From positions 29,021,832 to 29,085,831 of the forward strand of contig CM040746.1 of the NCBI GenBank assembly GCA_022829145.1: 64,000 nucleotides of DNA, written 5' to 3'. Positions 43,148 through 57,032 of this stretch are shown here, one piece after another (the stretch's first letter is position 1; the number at the start of each line of letters is the position of its first letter). Both the position numbers and the translations under genes were made by a program. The notes beneath the pieces are model-generated. The model did not search any database and was not told the origin of the DNA. It saw only the letters and a list, made by a program, of their open reading frames with translations. Origin of the DNA: Albula goreensis (lineage: Eukaryota > Chordata > Actinopteri > Albuliformes > Albulidae).

Positions 43148-45192
43148 CTTTTAACTAATTACATTATGATGTTGTACTCTCTCAAGAGACATTTACTATA
43201 CTATTACTCTCAATCTGTTACAACCCCTAATATATTCATTATTAGGGTCAATCATTCATTGCCTCACCACTCACAAAAAAGCTCATTTAATGCTCCAGGG
43301 ACAGTCAGTGAACTAGTCTATGTATGCCATATTAACACCATCTTCTTAGAAGATATTAAAACACTTTAAGTCCCAACAAGTGAAATGGAAACCGTCAAGG
43401 TGTTTGCATACTTTCCGAAAATATATTCTGGTCATTGCCAGCTTCAGTAATCCACAAAAGAGTTTACTTAATATTGTGATGTCAAACAGTCAAAAACCTG
43501 CACCCACAGCAACCCACTTGGGATAAATGATGATCCTTGCTCTAGCTAGATGGACACTACCTGAGAGGCCCCCATTTCTCTGACAGTATCAATCACTTAA
43601 CAGTATATCAAATGATATGTTTCCCTATTTTCCACCTCACCCCTGCGCATGGTTTCAAGGTGTTCCCATAGGATTTCTCCAGCAGTGCAATCAGAGGTCC
43701 GGGCCAGGAACCCGTCTCTGTCCAGGGTACATAGCTCACTTCCAGGCACACCTCGCAAATCTGAGCTCAGGCCATGCAGACTGAATTCTGCCTGGCACCA
43801 GTCCAACCAGTGGCTCACCTCCCATTCTGACCACAGCTTAGGGTCTAAGAGACAGTAAGAGAGAGAGAGTCAAATGAGTGAAACAGTCTGAACAGAATGG
43901 CTTGCCATGATGGAGTAAAATAAAATTACCTTCTAATAATAAATAACAAACAAAACAGTCACTAATTTGTTTCTAGTGATCTACTCTAAGTCTCTTACAT
44001 TTCAGATATGTGGAACTGACACTTCAAGAAAGACAACATTTTTAATGGTGATAAGTCTCTAAGTAGGAATAAGTACATGTGATATAACTGATAAGTGTAT
44101 AAGCATTGGAAGGTTGATAAACCAGTTGAAGTCCACTGGCCTGTGTTGAACTTGAATGCTGTAACTTGAATCATGCAAAACAAAACTTTCTGTCCACAAG
44201 TAATAGTATCAAATGCTGTGTCACTGAATGTGAGAACATTTTAATCTTAGGCAGACATTAAGCTTTTGCACATAAAAAACATTGTAGTGCAAAGATATAT
44301 TTCTATGGCACTAAAATCCATTGTGGGAGAGTACCAATAGTATTTTCACAGCATTTCGGCCATGTTTTAGATCAGACCTGAATGTCTGCACCAAATGTCT
44401 TTGTAATGACATAACAGTAGTCATGAGCTGTTCTACCTGGAGGGAAGCGTAGGCGGACTCGCTCCTGTGTGAAGCCAGCGAAGATGGCCCTCACTGCCTG
44501 GCTGAGAACATCCTTACTAGTGGGAGTAAGAGGGGGCACCACCAGGGGTTCCAGCTCTGCACCAAAAACAGAGCAGAGCCATTAGACAGAGGAGAGAAGA
44601 GATAGCTTAATGAATCATACACATTAACACTGAATACTTGCGGACAGAGCACAGACATGCAGATATACATTGACAATGGGTGAAGGGGAGGAGATAACCC
44701 AAAAAACTTTACAGTGACAGACAAAATGAAAGCTTTGACCAAGAAGCCATTTCTTGCATCAACAAAATTGATGACTTTTTGTAACTATAATCTGATATAT
44801 TGTTTTACTTTAATTTTCACATCTGCTGTCAATTCTAGGCAACACCACTGCACAGCCCATATTTTCAAGCTACGTAGAGAAAAATCTGAAAGTTCAAAGG
44901 ACAATGCAATAATACGAGTCAAATAATTACAAGCTGTTAAAGCATTGATGTTTCAGCACACTTAGATTTATGATTTATATGTGCATTAGTATTTATCGGT
45001 TCCATGGGTGTGATATTGATCACTGAAATTTTCAAAATATGAAAACACAAAGCCACCATCAAACTACTTCTGTAACACAAGTGGACCTGCACAGAAGGTG
45101 CCACTTAAACAGATGACACTAGACACAATGAACACGTAATACCACATGCAGTACAGGGAGCGGGTGACATTACCGTAAGTTCTCCAGTCCAT
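40919..45192 (-). CDS. ETS1/2-like transcription factor
   Basis: Nuclear DNA-binding factor of the ETS family. Eight exons (45192-45174, 44556-44437, 43844-43641, 43056-42982, 42551-42372, 42092-41856, 41671-41553, 41137-40919), all joining in phase 1 except the last (phase 0), encode 390 aa. A Pointed domain (about 47-114; [33 protein letters not shown]) lies near the N-terminus. The C-terminal ETS domain (about 282-366) has the recognition helix [19 protein letters not shown], as in ETS1/ETS2. The segment [20 protein letters not shown] resembles the ETS1/2 region holding the ERK-phosphorylated Thr-Pro. The rest is diverged from ETS1 and ETS2, suggesting a separate paralog. The 19-bp first exon (MDWRTY) is inferred from phase. 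One intron uses a GC donor. Confidence 0.88.
43062..43145. repeat. (CA)n microsatellite at an ETS 3' splice site
   Basis: 84 bp of CA on the plus strand, so (TG)n on the transcribed sense strand, ending directly at TTTCAG before the 75-nt ETS exon 43056-42982. Confidence 0.97.
44029..44179 (+). repeat. 151-bp dispersed repeat, copy 2
   Basis: Partner of 39390-39540; inserted in the ETS intron between exons 2 and 3. Confidence 0.85.
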
Positions 45193-47862
<2,670 letters not shown>

Positions 47863-48588
47863 ATGGCAACAATGAAGACTACCCTTGGGCTTATGTGCTT
47901 GTTCCTGGGCAGCTGCTGCAGCAGTGTGCCTGTCAGTGCCCTCTCTGCTCCTCGCCCCTGTGTGGTTCTGCAGGCAGACCCAGACCAGGGCTCTCTCACA
48001 GTGGCTCAGGGCTGTGTGCTGATCGTGTGGAGAGAACAAGAGGACCAGGGGTATCAGACGTTCCACAGCGGAACTCCAGTGCATCTTGGCTGGGAAAAAA
48101 GGGCCAAACTGTCTCTTGCTTTCCACTGCAGCTGTGAAGAGGAAAGTGACCCGGTAAGAAGACCACTGTAACTGAGTGCATTATTTCTTTCATGTACCAA
48201 AAATAAAAAGGCCCTTATCTGAATAGTCCTCTGCACAATTCAGGTTGATGTTCAATACGAGAAATTCAAGCAGCAACATGTGGACCCAAAGGTATCCAGT
48301 GGAAATGACACCTACTGCAACAGGATGATGGCCAGTTTGAATTCTGGGAGACAGAAGCTGAAGCCCATTAACACGTTCATCCATGCCAGGACACGTGATG
48401 TCAGGGAAGTGTGTGATATACATGCCATTAAGAATGTTCACCGTAGCGTAAGATTGTTCAACCTGACAGTGTGCAAGCAGTTCAAAGAATCACAAAACTA
48501 CAAGGCCACAAACTGCAACAAACACATAAAAATTAAATGTGAAAGACATAAACCTGTCCATTTTGTGGGTGAAGACTCTGAAATTTAG
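47863..48588 (+). CDS. Secreted RNase A-family protein with N-terminal extension
   Basis: Predicted secreted ribonuclease. Exon 1 (47863-48153) and exon 2 (48244-48588) join across a 90-bp GTAAGA...CAG intron in phase 0 to give 211 aa. Residues 1-26 form a signal peptide. Residues 27-97 are an extra segment with four cysteines that I do not recognise. Residues 98-211 are the RNase A domain. Its catalytic triad is present: His in KFKQQHV, Lys in KPINTF and His in KPVHF. Of the six cysteines usual in fish RNases, the one before KPINTF is leucine, leaving five (YCN, EVC, TVC, TNC, IKC). Fish RNases usually have the signal peptide next to the RNase domain, so the extension is unusual. AATAAA at 48763-48768 is a likely polyadenylation signal. 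Confidence 0.8.
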
Positions 48589-49954
48589 AGAATTTATACT
48601 TTCCTTATTAAATGTAAGAGCATCTGCTAAATATCAGGACAGTAATGGAAACATCTTTTAGGTAACAATAGTGACTCAGTGGCTGCATTATTTTGCCTAT
48701 ACATACCTTTTGCAAATGTAGAAACAAATTTAAATCCTTTCCAAAACATATGTGTAAAACCCAATAAAAACAGCAAATCTGAGAAGTACCTCCAACAGAG
48801 GTGGTTTCTTATTTGTATGACAAAATATCAATAAAAAAAAAATAACTTGTATTTTTTTTTAGACTTCTAGAACTTTCCTCTCATAATTGAGTGATAAACA
48901 ACTGACTTTTATGACACTGGTGAGGACATTTGTCCAAAGAATTTAAAACATCAATGCAGTTGTTGACTTCAGTGGAACTCGCTATTGTAAGAGTCAAATC
49001 GTGGCAAATGTTTGTCACCAGATATTGGATAGATGAGCAATTAAGTTCAAGAGATCAGTGTGTACCTTTTCCACCACGAGGTCAACCGCATCTGAGAAAT
49101 GAAGCCCTTTCTATGAAATGCAAAGCTATAATGACCACTTCTGGGTCCTGTGGTAAGATCTGACATTTCAGTAGATCAAACTACCTCTCCCACCACATGA
49201 GTGAAGCTGAACAGCAGATGACTAAATAATTCCATTATCTGCTACATTTCTCTTGACATTGGGTGCATACACATCTTTCGATGTAAATCTTTAAATCTGA
49301 GAAATAATTTCTTTTCAATTCAAAATGCTATATAATGCTGTGTGATGGCTAAAGAATGAGATGGTAAACTGGCAGAAACAGGAAACACTCCTGCACATAC
49401 TGGTTGGCACACAGAATCGCAAACGATAACCCGAAAAAGTGAATGTGCTCATGCTTAATCTTGCCTTGCCTGCAAAAATAAAAGCTTCCCTTGAAAAATA
49501 AAGACCAAGAGAATGTGTGCTTTCTCAAGTTTAATTCATTTTAGTGTTCAAACCTCAAAAAACACCAGCAGTAATTCAAGGCTGGGGGGCAGCGATGCAG
49601 AACATCTTCTGTAAAACAGCAAAGCTGTCTAGTTCTGTGAAGGGAAAAGTTTATCTTTAAGCCCAGTACCTTCAGTGATATGGTTCTGCCTGACAATGCT
49701 CCTATGTATGTCTTCTCATCTCCTAGAGGTGAGATTCACTTCCCTACCAAATCACCATGAATCGATCACAATTAAATGAATGCCTTCCCAAAGATACAAG
49801 TCAATTCTCACTTCACACTACAGCCAATGCAGTTTGAAAAAACCACATTTAGCAACACTGTATCCCATTCCATCTGTCACTACCCTAGGTCCCATCAGTT
49901 CCCAGGTTCATAATTAAAAAGAAAAACAGCTAAAATCTCTAATCAGCTCCTCCC
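48589..49954. other. Convergent 3' region of RNase and zinc-finger gene 2
   Basis: 3' untranslated regions and spacer. A fragment resembling a fish SINE/L2 tail (AAGAGCATCTGCTAAAT) lies at about 48614-48630. No gene recognised. Confidence 0.4.
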
Positions 49955-52042
49955 TCAGTCCCCCATGCCCTGCCCTTCCCTGGAGTGCGAGCGCTGGTGG
50001 AATCGGAGGCCCCCACAGTTACGGAAAGTCTTGCCACACTGACTGCAGGCATAGGGCTTTTCACCAGTGTGGATGCGGAAGTGCCTTGTCAGTGCCCCCG
50101 AATGGCGGAACCGAACACCACACACAGAGCAGGCGTAGGGCCGCTCCCCTGTGTGGATGCGCAGGTGAGTCTTCAGGTTCTCCATGCGGTTGAAGTCACG
50201 GCCGCACTGGGTGCAGTGGTAGGGGCTGCGTCCTGGGGGGAAGATCTGCCGCTTTGGATTTCTGTTGGGCTTGGGATTGTGCTGCTGGCCATGGTGCCGG
50301 CGCAGCTCCCCTGGCAGGTGGAAGGCCTCTCCACACACCTTGCAGACGTGCATTCTGGGAGGCACGATGGAGCCAGAGTTAGCGCTGCTGATTTGGCTGG
50401 TGTATGGATGCTGTGAGGTAGAGAGCCCCACCGACTCTGTAGGCTGATAGGAGTTTGAGAAGGGGGAGGGGAAGATGGATGGACCGCTGACTGCTGGAGT
50501 GAGGGTGTTCTGGACAGGGGCATCTGGGTTAAAGATGGGAGGGTCAGCTGTGTACACAGGAAAACACAATATCTGGTTAGAAACCAATAAGAGTATACAT
50601 GAATTTTTACAATAATGTGTGCTGTGCAGAGGCTACAAAAATATCCTATACCTCTGACAGGACAACTCAAACCTTACATCTTAGTTTATTCTCTTTAGAG
50701 AAATGACCTAATTAGAGCAGAATCTTATCCTTTTCAGGATTGTATGGTTCCCGACTGATTTTTAAATAAAACATGAAAAAATTGACTTCCGGAAGGAAAG
50801 TCAACACCAGGGGAAATGCACAAAATAAAACCAAAGGTTTTCACAGATTAAGAATGTGTTTTTTATGCTGCATGTTGTTTATTGACATGCATGTTTTACT
50901 TGTAAAGGAATGAAATTACATTAGAGTATAGGCTGTCACATTAACAGAGCTCAGAAGATAAATTACAGACACTTGAAGACAGTACCACTATTACGCTACC
51001 TCTCCATCAAGCTTCAACTTACACAGTGATAGGCTGGTACAGGGCACAACTGGATCAGTATTGCAGCTGGGCAGGTGCAGTGGCTCAGGCCTCCAGTCTT
51101 CCAGCAGCTTGGACTGAGCCAGAGAGAGGTTATCTGGGTTGAAATTTTCCTCTTCGACTATGTTGTCACTGTGGCCAGAACTGGATTCCGGCTCTGGCTC
51201 AGACTTCTCTTCCTTCACCTTCACCTGCTCTAATTCAGGAGTTCCCGCGCTAGTACACAGTGATGACGTGCTCCCCACTACTGGCACAGCCTCCCGATTA
51301 AAATTAATCAGGTTCTCAGAGTACACAGGGGAATTCCCTTTGACAGCTGTACAACATGCAAAGAAAGATAGATGGTAAATAAGAGAAAAGGGTAGCACAA
51401 GCATTTTTCCCAAAACGTTCCAGTAAAAAATAAATACAGACACAGCTAGAAACTGGAAACAGTACCTGTAACAAGTTCCTGACTAGGTACTGGCTCTCCT
51501 CCTAAACTGGGGTCGAGCTCCTGGGAGCACACTCGGCCATCTTCCCGAATTTCACTAAACGATCCGTTGTGGCGTGTGCTAGTTTCCGTCTCTTCAACTA
51601 AAAAGCCATAGCTTTCTTCAATTGCAACATTCAACGAAGCACCGATTTGGAGTTTTGCCTTTGATCTGTCGTCCTTCTGCAGTTTCCCTGATTTGGGTTT
51701 GCTGTTCATTTGGGGTCTCTGGTGAATTTGATCAGTTGGAGTCATACCAACAGTCACTACAAGCTGTCCTTCACTCTCATCTTCCACGCCGCAAGTAACG
51801 TTACCACGGGCGCTGAGCTCCCTCTCCGCCACTTGTAAACGTTGCTTGAGTGACTTGTTCTCTCTTAATGTTTCATGCATCTGGTCACGGACATCTCCCA
51901 GCGCCTGCCCGACTAGTTTTGTGATTTCCAAAACTGCAATTTCTACTGCTACTTCAAATGCACCGTGTATCGTTGCTGCCAGTTCGTCTTGAAAGGAGAG
52001 CGACACCTCCGAATTTGTGGCTGGACGTGCATGTGTTGACAT
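49955..52042 (-). CDS. Coiled-coil / C2H2 zinc-finger protein (gene 2)
   Basis: Probable nuclear DNA-binding protein. Three exons on the minus strand, 52042-51466, 51346-51023 and 50547-49955, join in phase 1 to 497 aa starting MSTHARPATNSEVSLSFQDE. Earlier in-frame ATGs exist, back to 52174, so the start is a choice. Exon 1 forms an amphipathic helix and coiled coil (RENKSLKQRLQVAERELSAR), exon 2 is acidic with a VKVKEEKSEPEPES stretch that could be sumoylated, and exon 3 carries four C2H2 fingers. The first (HVCKVCGEAFHLPGELRRHH) is set apart by a basic linker. The other three (YHCTQC, YACSVC, YACSQC) have TGE(R/K)PY linkers. Related in layout to the gene at 0.45-2.0 kb. Confidence 0.88.
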
Positions 52043-54173
52043 TGTCGAAATATTGTTCTCCCTGCTCTTGTTAGCAACCTTTACTTTATTGTGGGGTTTC
52101 ATGTCGCAGCATGACCTCACTGTATTTAGGACAAATTCACAACTGGCAAACGTTACAGTTTGGCTATAAAACAAAACTCAGCTGAAGGTGACCATATTCA
52201 TGATAAGAGCATGCACCAAAATGTTGGCTGGTGAAAGAGGTGATGCAGAGCGTCTCAAGATGCACCAAACTAACCACTCAATCTATATTTGGTTGGAAAG
52301 CTAGCTAGCTAGCTGGAATGAATGTCGTACGCAACGATGGTACGTTACCGTTCGCAAATTGTCGTTCACAAGCCAACTACCTATCCACAGCCTCGATAGC
52401 TAACTGTCGTCAACTTACGTTACTTAGCTGGAGAGGAGATGTATTGTCTCTTGCTAGCCAACAAGCTTACATAAATTAAGTTACTTTTTCAGTGCACTGT
52501 CATTTGAATAATACCAAGAACCTTGGTTTATTCATTTAAAAACACAGATAGGTAGGTCAAGTGGAAAATAACTTTTAAACAATATGGGTTCAAAATGTAT
52601 TATGTAGCTTGTTAGCTCACGTCCATCTTTGTTAAAACACTCAACCAGACAACTTCCCTTTTCCTGTTTACAAAAATGTGGGCCGATTGGTTCAGTTTCC
52701 TTGAATAGCTTATCTACATGAGCCGATCCTTTCTTGATGAGAAATAGAAAAGAAAACTTCCCTCACGATATACGACGTAATATGTTTCCAGCAAAATAAT
52801 GATTTGGGAGTATACTTGCTGTTGATTAAAAATATATCATTGCAACCATGCTCAGTGATACACAATGGTCGAACCAATGTGTCTGCTTATCTTATTCACT
52901 GAATTTACCATGGAAATTAAAACCAAAAGCACAATGTACTGCCACCTACTGTTGCGGATGGTGAACTGCGCTGCAAGTAAAAAAGGTAACCCTTGAAGAT
53001 CTCTTGCATGAAGGGACAGTCTCTGGTGTTCAACAATTACAATATGAAACCTCGCGATTGTTTTGATTCCTGATGAATTTTGCACCACTCCTCTAACAGA
53101 AAGTCAATCAACTCACCGTTAATTCGACAAGATTTTCTCAGGCATCCTTCCAGAATATGCCATGAAAAAATACTGCACCACAGACACTGTTGCTTATGAA
53201 ACATCAGAAAGTAGGGTTTGGTCTTTGGTACTAAAGTATTAACCTTCTTTTCTGTTAATTCATTATAAAATTATATATACAATTATACAATTTATACAAA
53301 ATTAGGTTTCAATGAATTGTCTGCATTAGCAATGAATCAATGAGCACTAGTTGCATTGATGTCCAAAACAATGGAATCTATGTACCCACAGACAACAAAC
53401 GAAGTTTATCTGCCAATAACGTTCAAACAAGTTCCTCTGTCATGTTTCTCATTTGGATGTATGATATACTTACAACTTAGCTGATAATATGCAGAAAGAA
53501 GCAATCACCCTATCATTAGGATGCTGGAAACAGCTGACAGACATTATTGTCAGCCTGGAGAATCACAGCATGGGGAATTATTTTTCAATGCAGTGGTGGG
53601 GTTCATTGAAGCTTGTTCAGTGTTGTTCACATTTTACAGTTAGGCATTTAGACATCATAAGCAGTGAGTTAAAAGGTAACGTGTCCCTTGTGTGTCTCTA
53701 TAAAACGTGTACATAAAACTAACATAAGTAGAACAATTGCATAAACATGTATTTCTACGTAATGAGTAAATACTGTAAATTAAAATTCCACATCAAAAAT
53801 GATCTAATGATAAATGTGTATTGGGTTAATGATCGAGATTTAATTTGTTGAATTAAGAACTGAAAATGTGTACATACAGTATTTGTATTGTGCATGCTTA
53901 GAAACTGTTAATTACCATGTGAATAGTATTGATTGTCCTCTATGAATGGCAGAACATGGTACTCATAACTGAAGGAAGATGTGTACAACTCAAAAAACAG
54001 CCCAGTTAAGAACGAAATGTTTGCTGATGTCCCATCCCAAATAAAACCCAAAATGGTGACTGTTGCAAATAAATGTAGTATATACAAAAAATAAACATGC
54101 AAGGCTCAGGCAAAAGAGGATGGAAGAAGCTAAAGCCATAACTATATCACAACATCAGTCCATGTGTGACTAT

Positions 54174-54373
54174 GGGGAAGCCTATAGTCTAGTGGCTAAG
54201 GTACATGACTGGGACCCCTGAGGTTGGTGGTTCAAGCCACAGCAAGAACATCATTGCTGTTGGGCCCTTAAACAAGGCCCTTAACCCCACATTGCTCCCA
54301 GGGGGATTGGCCCCTGGTTAGCCTAATCATTTGGATAAAAGCCTTTGGATAAAAAGCATCAGCTAAATGTAAC
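54174..54373 (+). mobile_element. tRNA-derived SINE with L2-type tail
   Basis: The head has pol III promoter boxes: A-box-like TAGTCTAGTGGCTAAGG and B-box-like GGTTGGTGGTTCAAGCC. The body includes GGGCCCTTAAACAAGGCCCTTAACCCC, common in fish SINEs, and the tail GGATAAAAGCATCAGCTAAATG resembles the 3' end of L2-clade LINEs. Slight decay suggests an old insertion; flanking target duplications were not evident. Confidence 0.8.
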
Positions 54374-55989
54374 AGAGCGATATTGCTTGAAAACTTCATA
54401 GAACCTCAGAACTATCCTGCTACCTGTGGCACCTGTCAATTAAAGACAGGTGGAAGGTGAGGAGATTTTAGCAAAGATGCCACATGGGCATATTTAGCTG
54501 CCCAGTGTGGTGCCTGCAGTGCTGACAGCCCTCGATCTGTTGAAAATGTTAATGAGTGCTGGAGGCGATGCAAGGAACTGAGTAATCAGAAACAAACAAC
54601 ACATTTCCCCATGGGAGGGGTGAGGCAGAGCGGAAGGAAAGGTCACCTTGCTACTCCTGCGCAAGGCCGGGCCTCATCTTGGCCTGCCGCTGATGATCAG
54701 TATTAGTCCAGACATGCTCACCGAAAAGAGTCCAAGAAATCCAGCAGGAGGGCTGTCATAAGCAGTGGCCACCAACTCATGAAGGCAGAAATTTGCCAAG
54801 TCCGGTGACATTTATGAATAGGCTTTGATAATTTTAATGTTCGGCAAAAACATAAATATTATCAAAGCTTGATCATAGCTTGATCACATAGACATAGACA
54901 TAGACTTGATCATAGCATCATCGTTACACTCATTGCCCTTGACTTGGTTACCTGAACTAGGTAATACATGGATACTGCATGTTTTGCTGAAGTCTAATTG
55001 ATAATTTCATCATTAAGTTCCGGGCTTGATGGAGGAGCGCAGGGACCTTGTTATTGTTTTCTTCTACAATACTTTGTGCTTCTCTAACAAACCAGGATGT
55101 CTGTTAGCCTATTAAAACAGGATGGAAAGTGAAGATACAGTAATGGCTTTTGTTCTCTGACTTCAAGCAAATGCCCCTACCTCTAATCACTGATGAGGGC
55201 CATCTTTTGAACATCTGGAAAACAATATAGCAAGTATTGATTTCAAGTGGGAAAACGCAGCAAGTATGATTGTAAAATAAATGACATCCAAATGGACTTA
55301 TTTGCAAGTCTTGTTGCCCTTTTGCTGTACTACAGTGATTTGTGCAGGGAAGGGGGTGACTATGGGGAGTGGGCAGGCAGACTAATTAACATTTGAGTCA
55401 CTTCTTGTCATTAACAGCAAGGACCTCACAGAGAGAGATACACACAGGCCTGCTACATTTAATCAAAACCGACGCACCAATGGCCTTAATTGAATTAGAC
55501 ATAAACACAACAGCACATAATCCCTTAGGGTCTCCATGGGCATCTTTATAACTCTTGGCAATTCATGATCAATTAATTTATTAACCCCCTCCTTAGTGCC
55601 ACAGACTATTGTTGTCATGCTGGATAATCCAGTTGGAGAACAAAAGACACTGCCAGTTGTGTTGTCCTACTCAGCCAGAACAATGTGCAGTTGTCAGAAG
55701 TTTACCACATTAGTTTTATTTGTGTTATAGAGCCCATTCACCACCCTGCTGGCACTTTTGGCATAGATTTTCCACAAACTAGATGAAGTCATCATGATGT
55801 CAGTTTTTTTTCCTTTTTTGTCACTTCTGTACACCCCCTGCTCCTCATCACCACAATGCATGCGTACACACACACATACACACACACATGCACAACCCCT
55901 TACCTCCTGTTCCTCCTCTTTTCACCCTGTACCCTGCTGCACAGCCAATCATATTCTCCTACTGGGCAGAAAGCTGGGGTGAAGACAGG

Positions 55990-55995
55990 TATATA
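55990..55995 (+). promoter_or_regulatory. TATA box of the somatostatin gene
   Basis: TATATA about 110 bp before the start codon, a normal spacing for a short 5' untranslated region. A cAMP-response element (TGACGTCA), known from mammalian SST promoters, was not found nearby. Confidence 0.5.
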
Positions 55996-56100
55996 GCCTG
56001 GGTGCCACTGTTGCAAGATCATCCCAATGGTGCAGAGATTTGTGAACCATCCACCCTCTTTCGACTACCTTTAGACACCCAGAATTTCCTCAGAAAGAGG

Positions 56101-57032
56101 ATGCTGTGCTCTCAGATACAGGTGTTACTGGTGGCCCTCTCAGCATCGGTGCTGCTGGCCCGAGCCAACGGAGCCCCAAACAGAGACATGCTGAACGAAC
56201 TACTGCGGACAGACATTGCAGACGGAAATGAGGTGAGCACTGTGTATGAGCATGCTTTGTTTCTTCAGAGACTTTCAGAAATATGTAGAAATCCCTTTGA
56301 ATGTGCTCACTTCAGCCTTCAATTTGTCCATCCGGGAAATAAATGTCATAGCCTGCGTTAACCTGAGCACAGGGTGTTGAGGAGCTTAGTTAGACAAAGG
56401 TTTAACTACAGCTATACTGCATAAAGGTATGCTACTTTTTCTCCTGTACAACTCATTCAATGGAAGTTAGTCACTGTACCGTGTGAGCCTCTGAACAAGT
56501 TAGCTATATGGATTGCTATTATTTACCAAGAAATAATTATCCATTGTCTGAGAATACAAAACCATTGGTTCAGTGGAGTAACACAGATCCATAAGATTTA
56601 CAGCTGACATAAATGGTTGCTCACTATGAGATATCTAATCCAGCACCTGTAACAGACAAGTCACTCCCCTGGAAGAAAATAGTTTACCTTGAGTTTAGGT
56701 TTGCCTCATTCATAACCAATGTAATTGTGCAGAAAATTTGACCAGTGTCATTTTTACTGCTTCTCTAGGATAATTTATTCAGTAAGAATTCACATCATTC
56801 CAATGTGACTCAAGAGTTACCATTTGTCTTTTTGGCCATCTTCTAGGACCTCTCCCGCATGCTGCTTTTAAAGATCGTGTCTGACCTAATGATTAAGGGG
56901 GACAACAAAATCCTGCCCGAGATGGAGGAGCTGGGAATCCACCAGGAAGTGGCACGCCAGCTACCTCTCTCCCAACGCGAGCGCAAAGCAGGCTGTCGAA
57001 ACTTCTTCTGGAAGACATTCACATCATGTTAG
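56101..57032 (+). CDS. sst: Somatostatin-family prohormone
   Basis: Secreted peptide-hormone precursor that yields an inhibitory neuroendocrine peptide. Two exons, 56101-56232 and 56847-57032 (phase 0), encode 105 aa. A signal peptide ([20 protein letters not shown]) is followed by a pro-region containing [20 protein letters not shown], like other preprosomatostatins. The C-terminus is QRERK then [14 protein letters not shown] and stop. Cleavage after Arg-Lys would release a 14-residue cyclic peptide. It differs from somatostatin-14 only by Arg for Lys at position 4; the FWKT receptor core is unchanged. Linkage to LPP matches SST-LPP in other vertebrates. Which of the several teleost sst genes this is, I cannot say. 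Confidence 0.93.

Larger units (their letters stand above)
52043..56100. other. Intergenic between zinc-finger gene 2 and somatostatin
   Basis: The left part is the 5' flank of the zinc-finger gene. A tRNA-derived SINE lies at about 54174-54373 and a short (CA)n near 55867-55888. No further gene recognised. Confidence 0.4.

Noticed and set aside
54174-54250. Possible tRNA gene
   Set aside because: Box A and box B are present, but the sequence lacks a cloverleaf and continues into an L2-like tail, so it is a SINE.
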